A DNA stretch of 5,281 bases from CAYXVB01 sp964467785. GTDB taxonomy: Bacteria; Bdellovibrionota; UBA1018. Below the pieces are notes generated by a model. It did no database searches and was not told the DNA's origin. It was given only the letters and a program-made list of their open reading frames with translations. The position numbers and the translations under genes are program-made. The DNA is taken from NCBI GenBank assembly GCA_964467785.1, contig CAYXVB010000218.1:1-5281 (forward strand). Direction: 5' to 3'. The first letter of the stretch is position 1; the number at the start of each line of letters is the position of its first letter. Shown in pieces: positions 5,280-5,281 of this stretch.

Positions 5280-5281
5280 CC

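Overview
The window carries four protein genes on GC-rich DNA (roughly 60% G+C by eye). It looks like the chromosome of a Gram-negative bacterium: one gene encodes a two-transmembrane receptor with a periplasmic-type domain, and another a polytopic PilZ protein. The four-helix membrane plus C-terminal PilZ layout, next to a lone histidine-kinase-like receptor, would fit Bdellovibrionota or another delta-like proteobacterial lineage. That placement is inference; nothing here fixes the taxon.

Layout. Positions 1-105 hold no gene I can support. Positions 106-149 form a strong intrinsic terminator for the first gene, a minus-strand membrane-anchored PilZ protein (178-1014) with a good ribosome binding site and a plausible promoter just upstream. 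A 538-bp non-coding stretch (1015-1552) follows. It is unusually rich in short inverted and direct repeats, including a 28-bp site with 11-bp arms and a 6-bp centre (1311-1338) that has the geometry of a Xer/dif-type recombination core. The next gene, on the minus strand (1553-3037), encodes a tyrosine recombinase with a complete catalytic set and an unusual, roughly 165-residue, very basic N-terminal extension. Only 71 bp separate it from a divergent plus-strand gene of the host-attachment-protein family (3109-3564). That gene converges, with a 9-bp gap, on a minus-strand gene for a membrane sensor of the histidine kinase family (3574-5211).

How the parts relate. The recombinase and the dif-like site form a plausible enzyme/substrate pair, but this is inferred from architecture only. 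The kinase-like protein is the clearest oddity. It keeps the HAMP, HisKA and HATPase layout, yet Ser replaces the phospho-accepting His, the N-box Asn residues are gone and the glycine boxes are eroded, so it reads as a pseudo-histidine kinase. The PilZ protein suggests c-di-GMP signalling, although its RxxxR motif is also incomplete. The genes do not form one operon: orientation changes twice, and the two minus-strand genes on the left are separated by the repeat-rich spacer.
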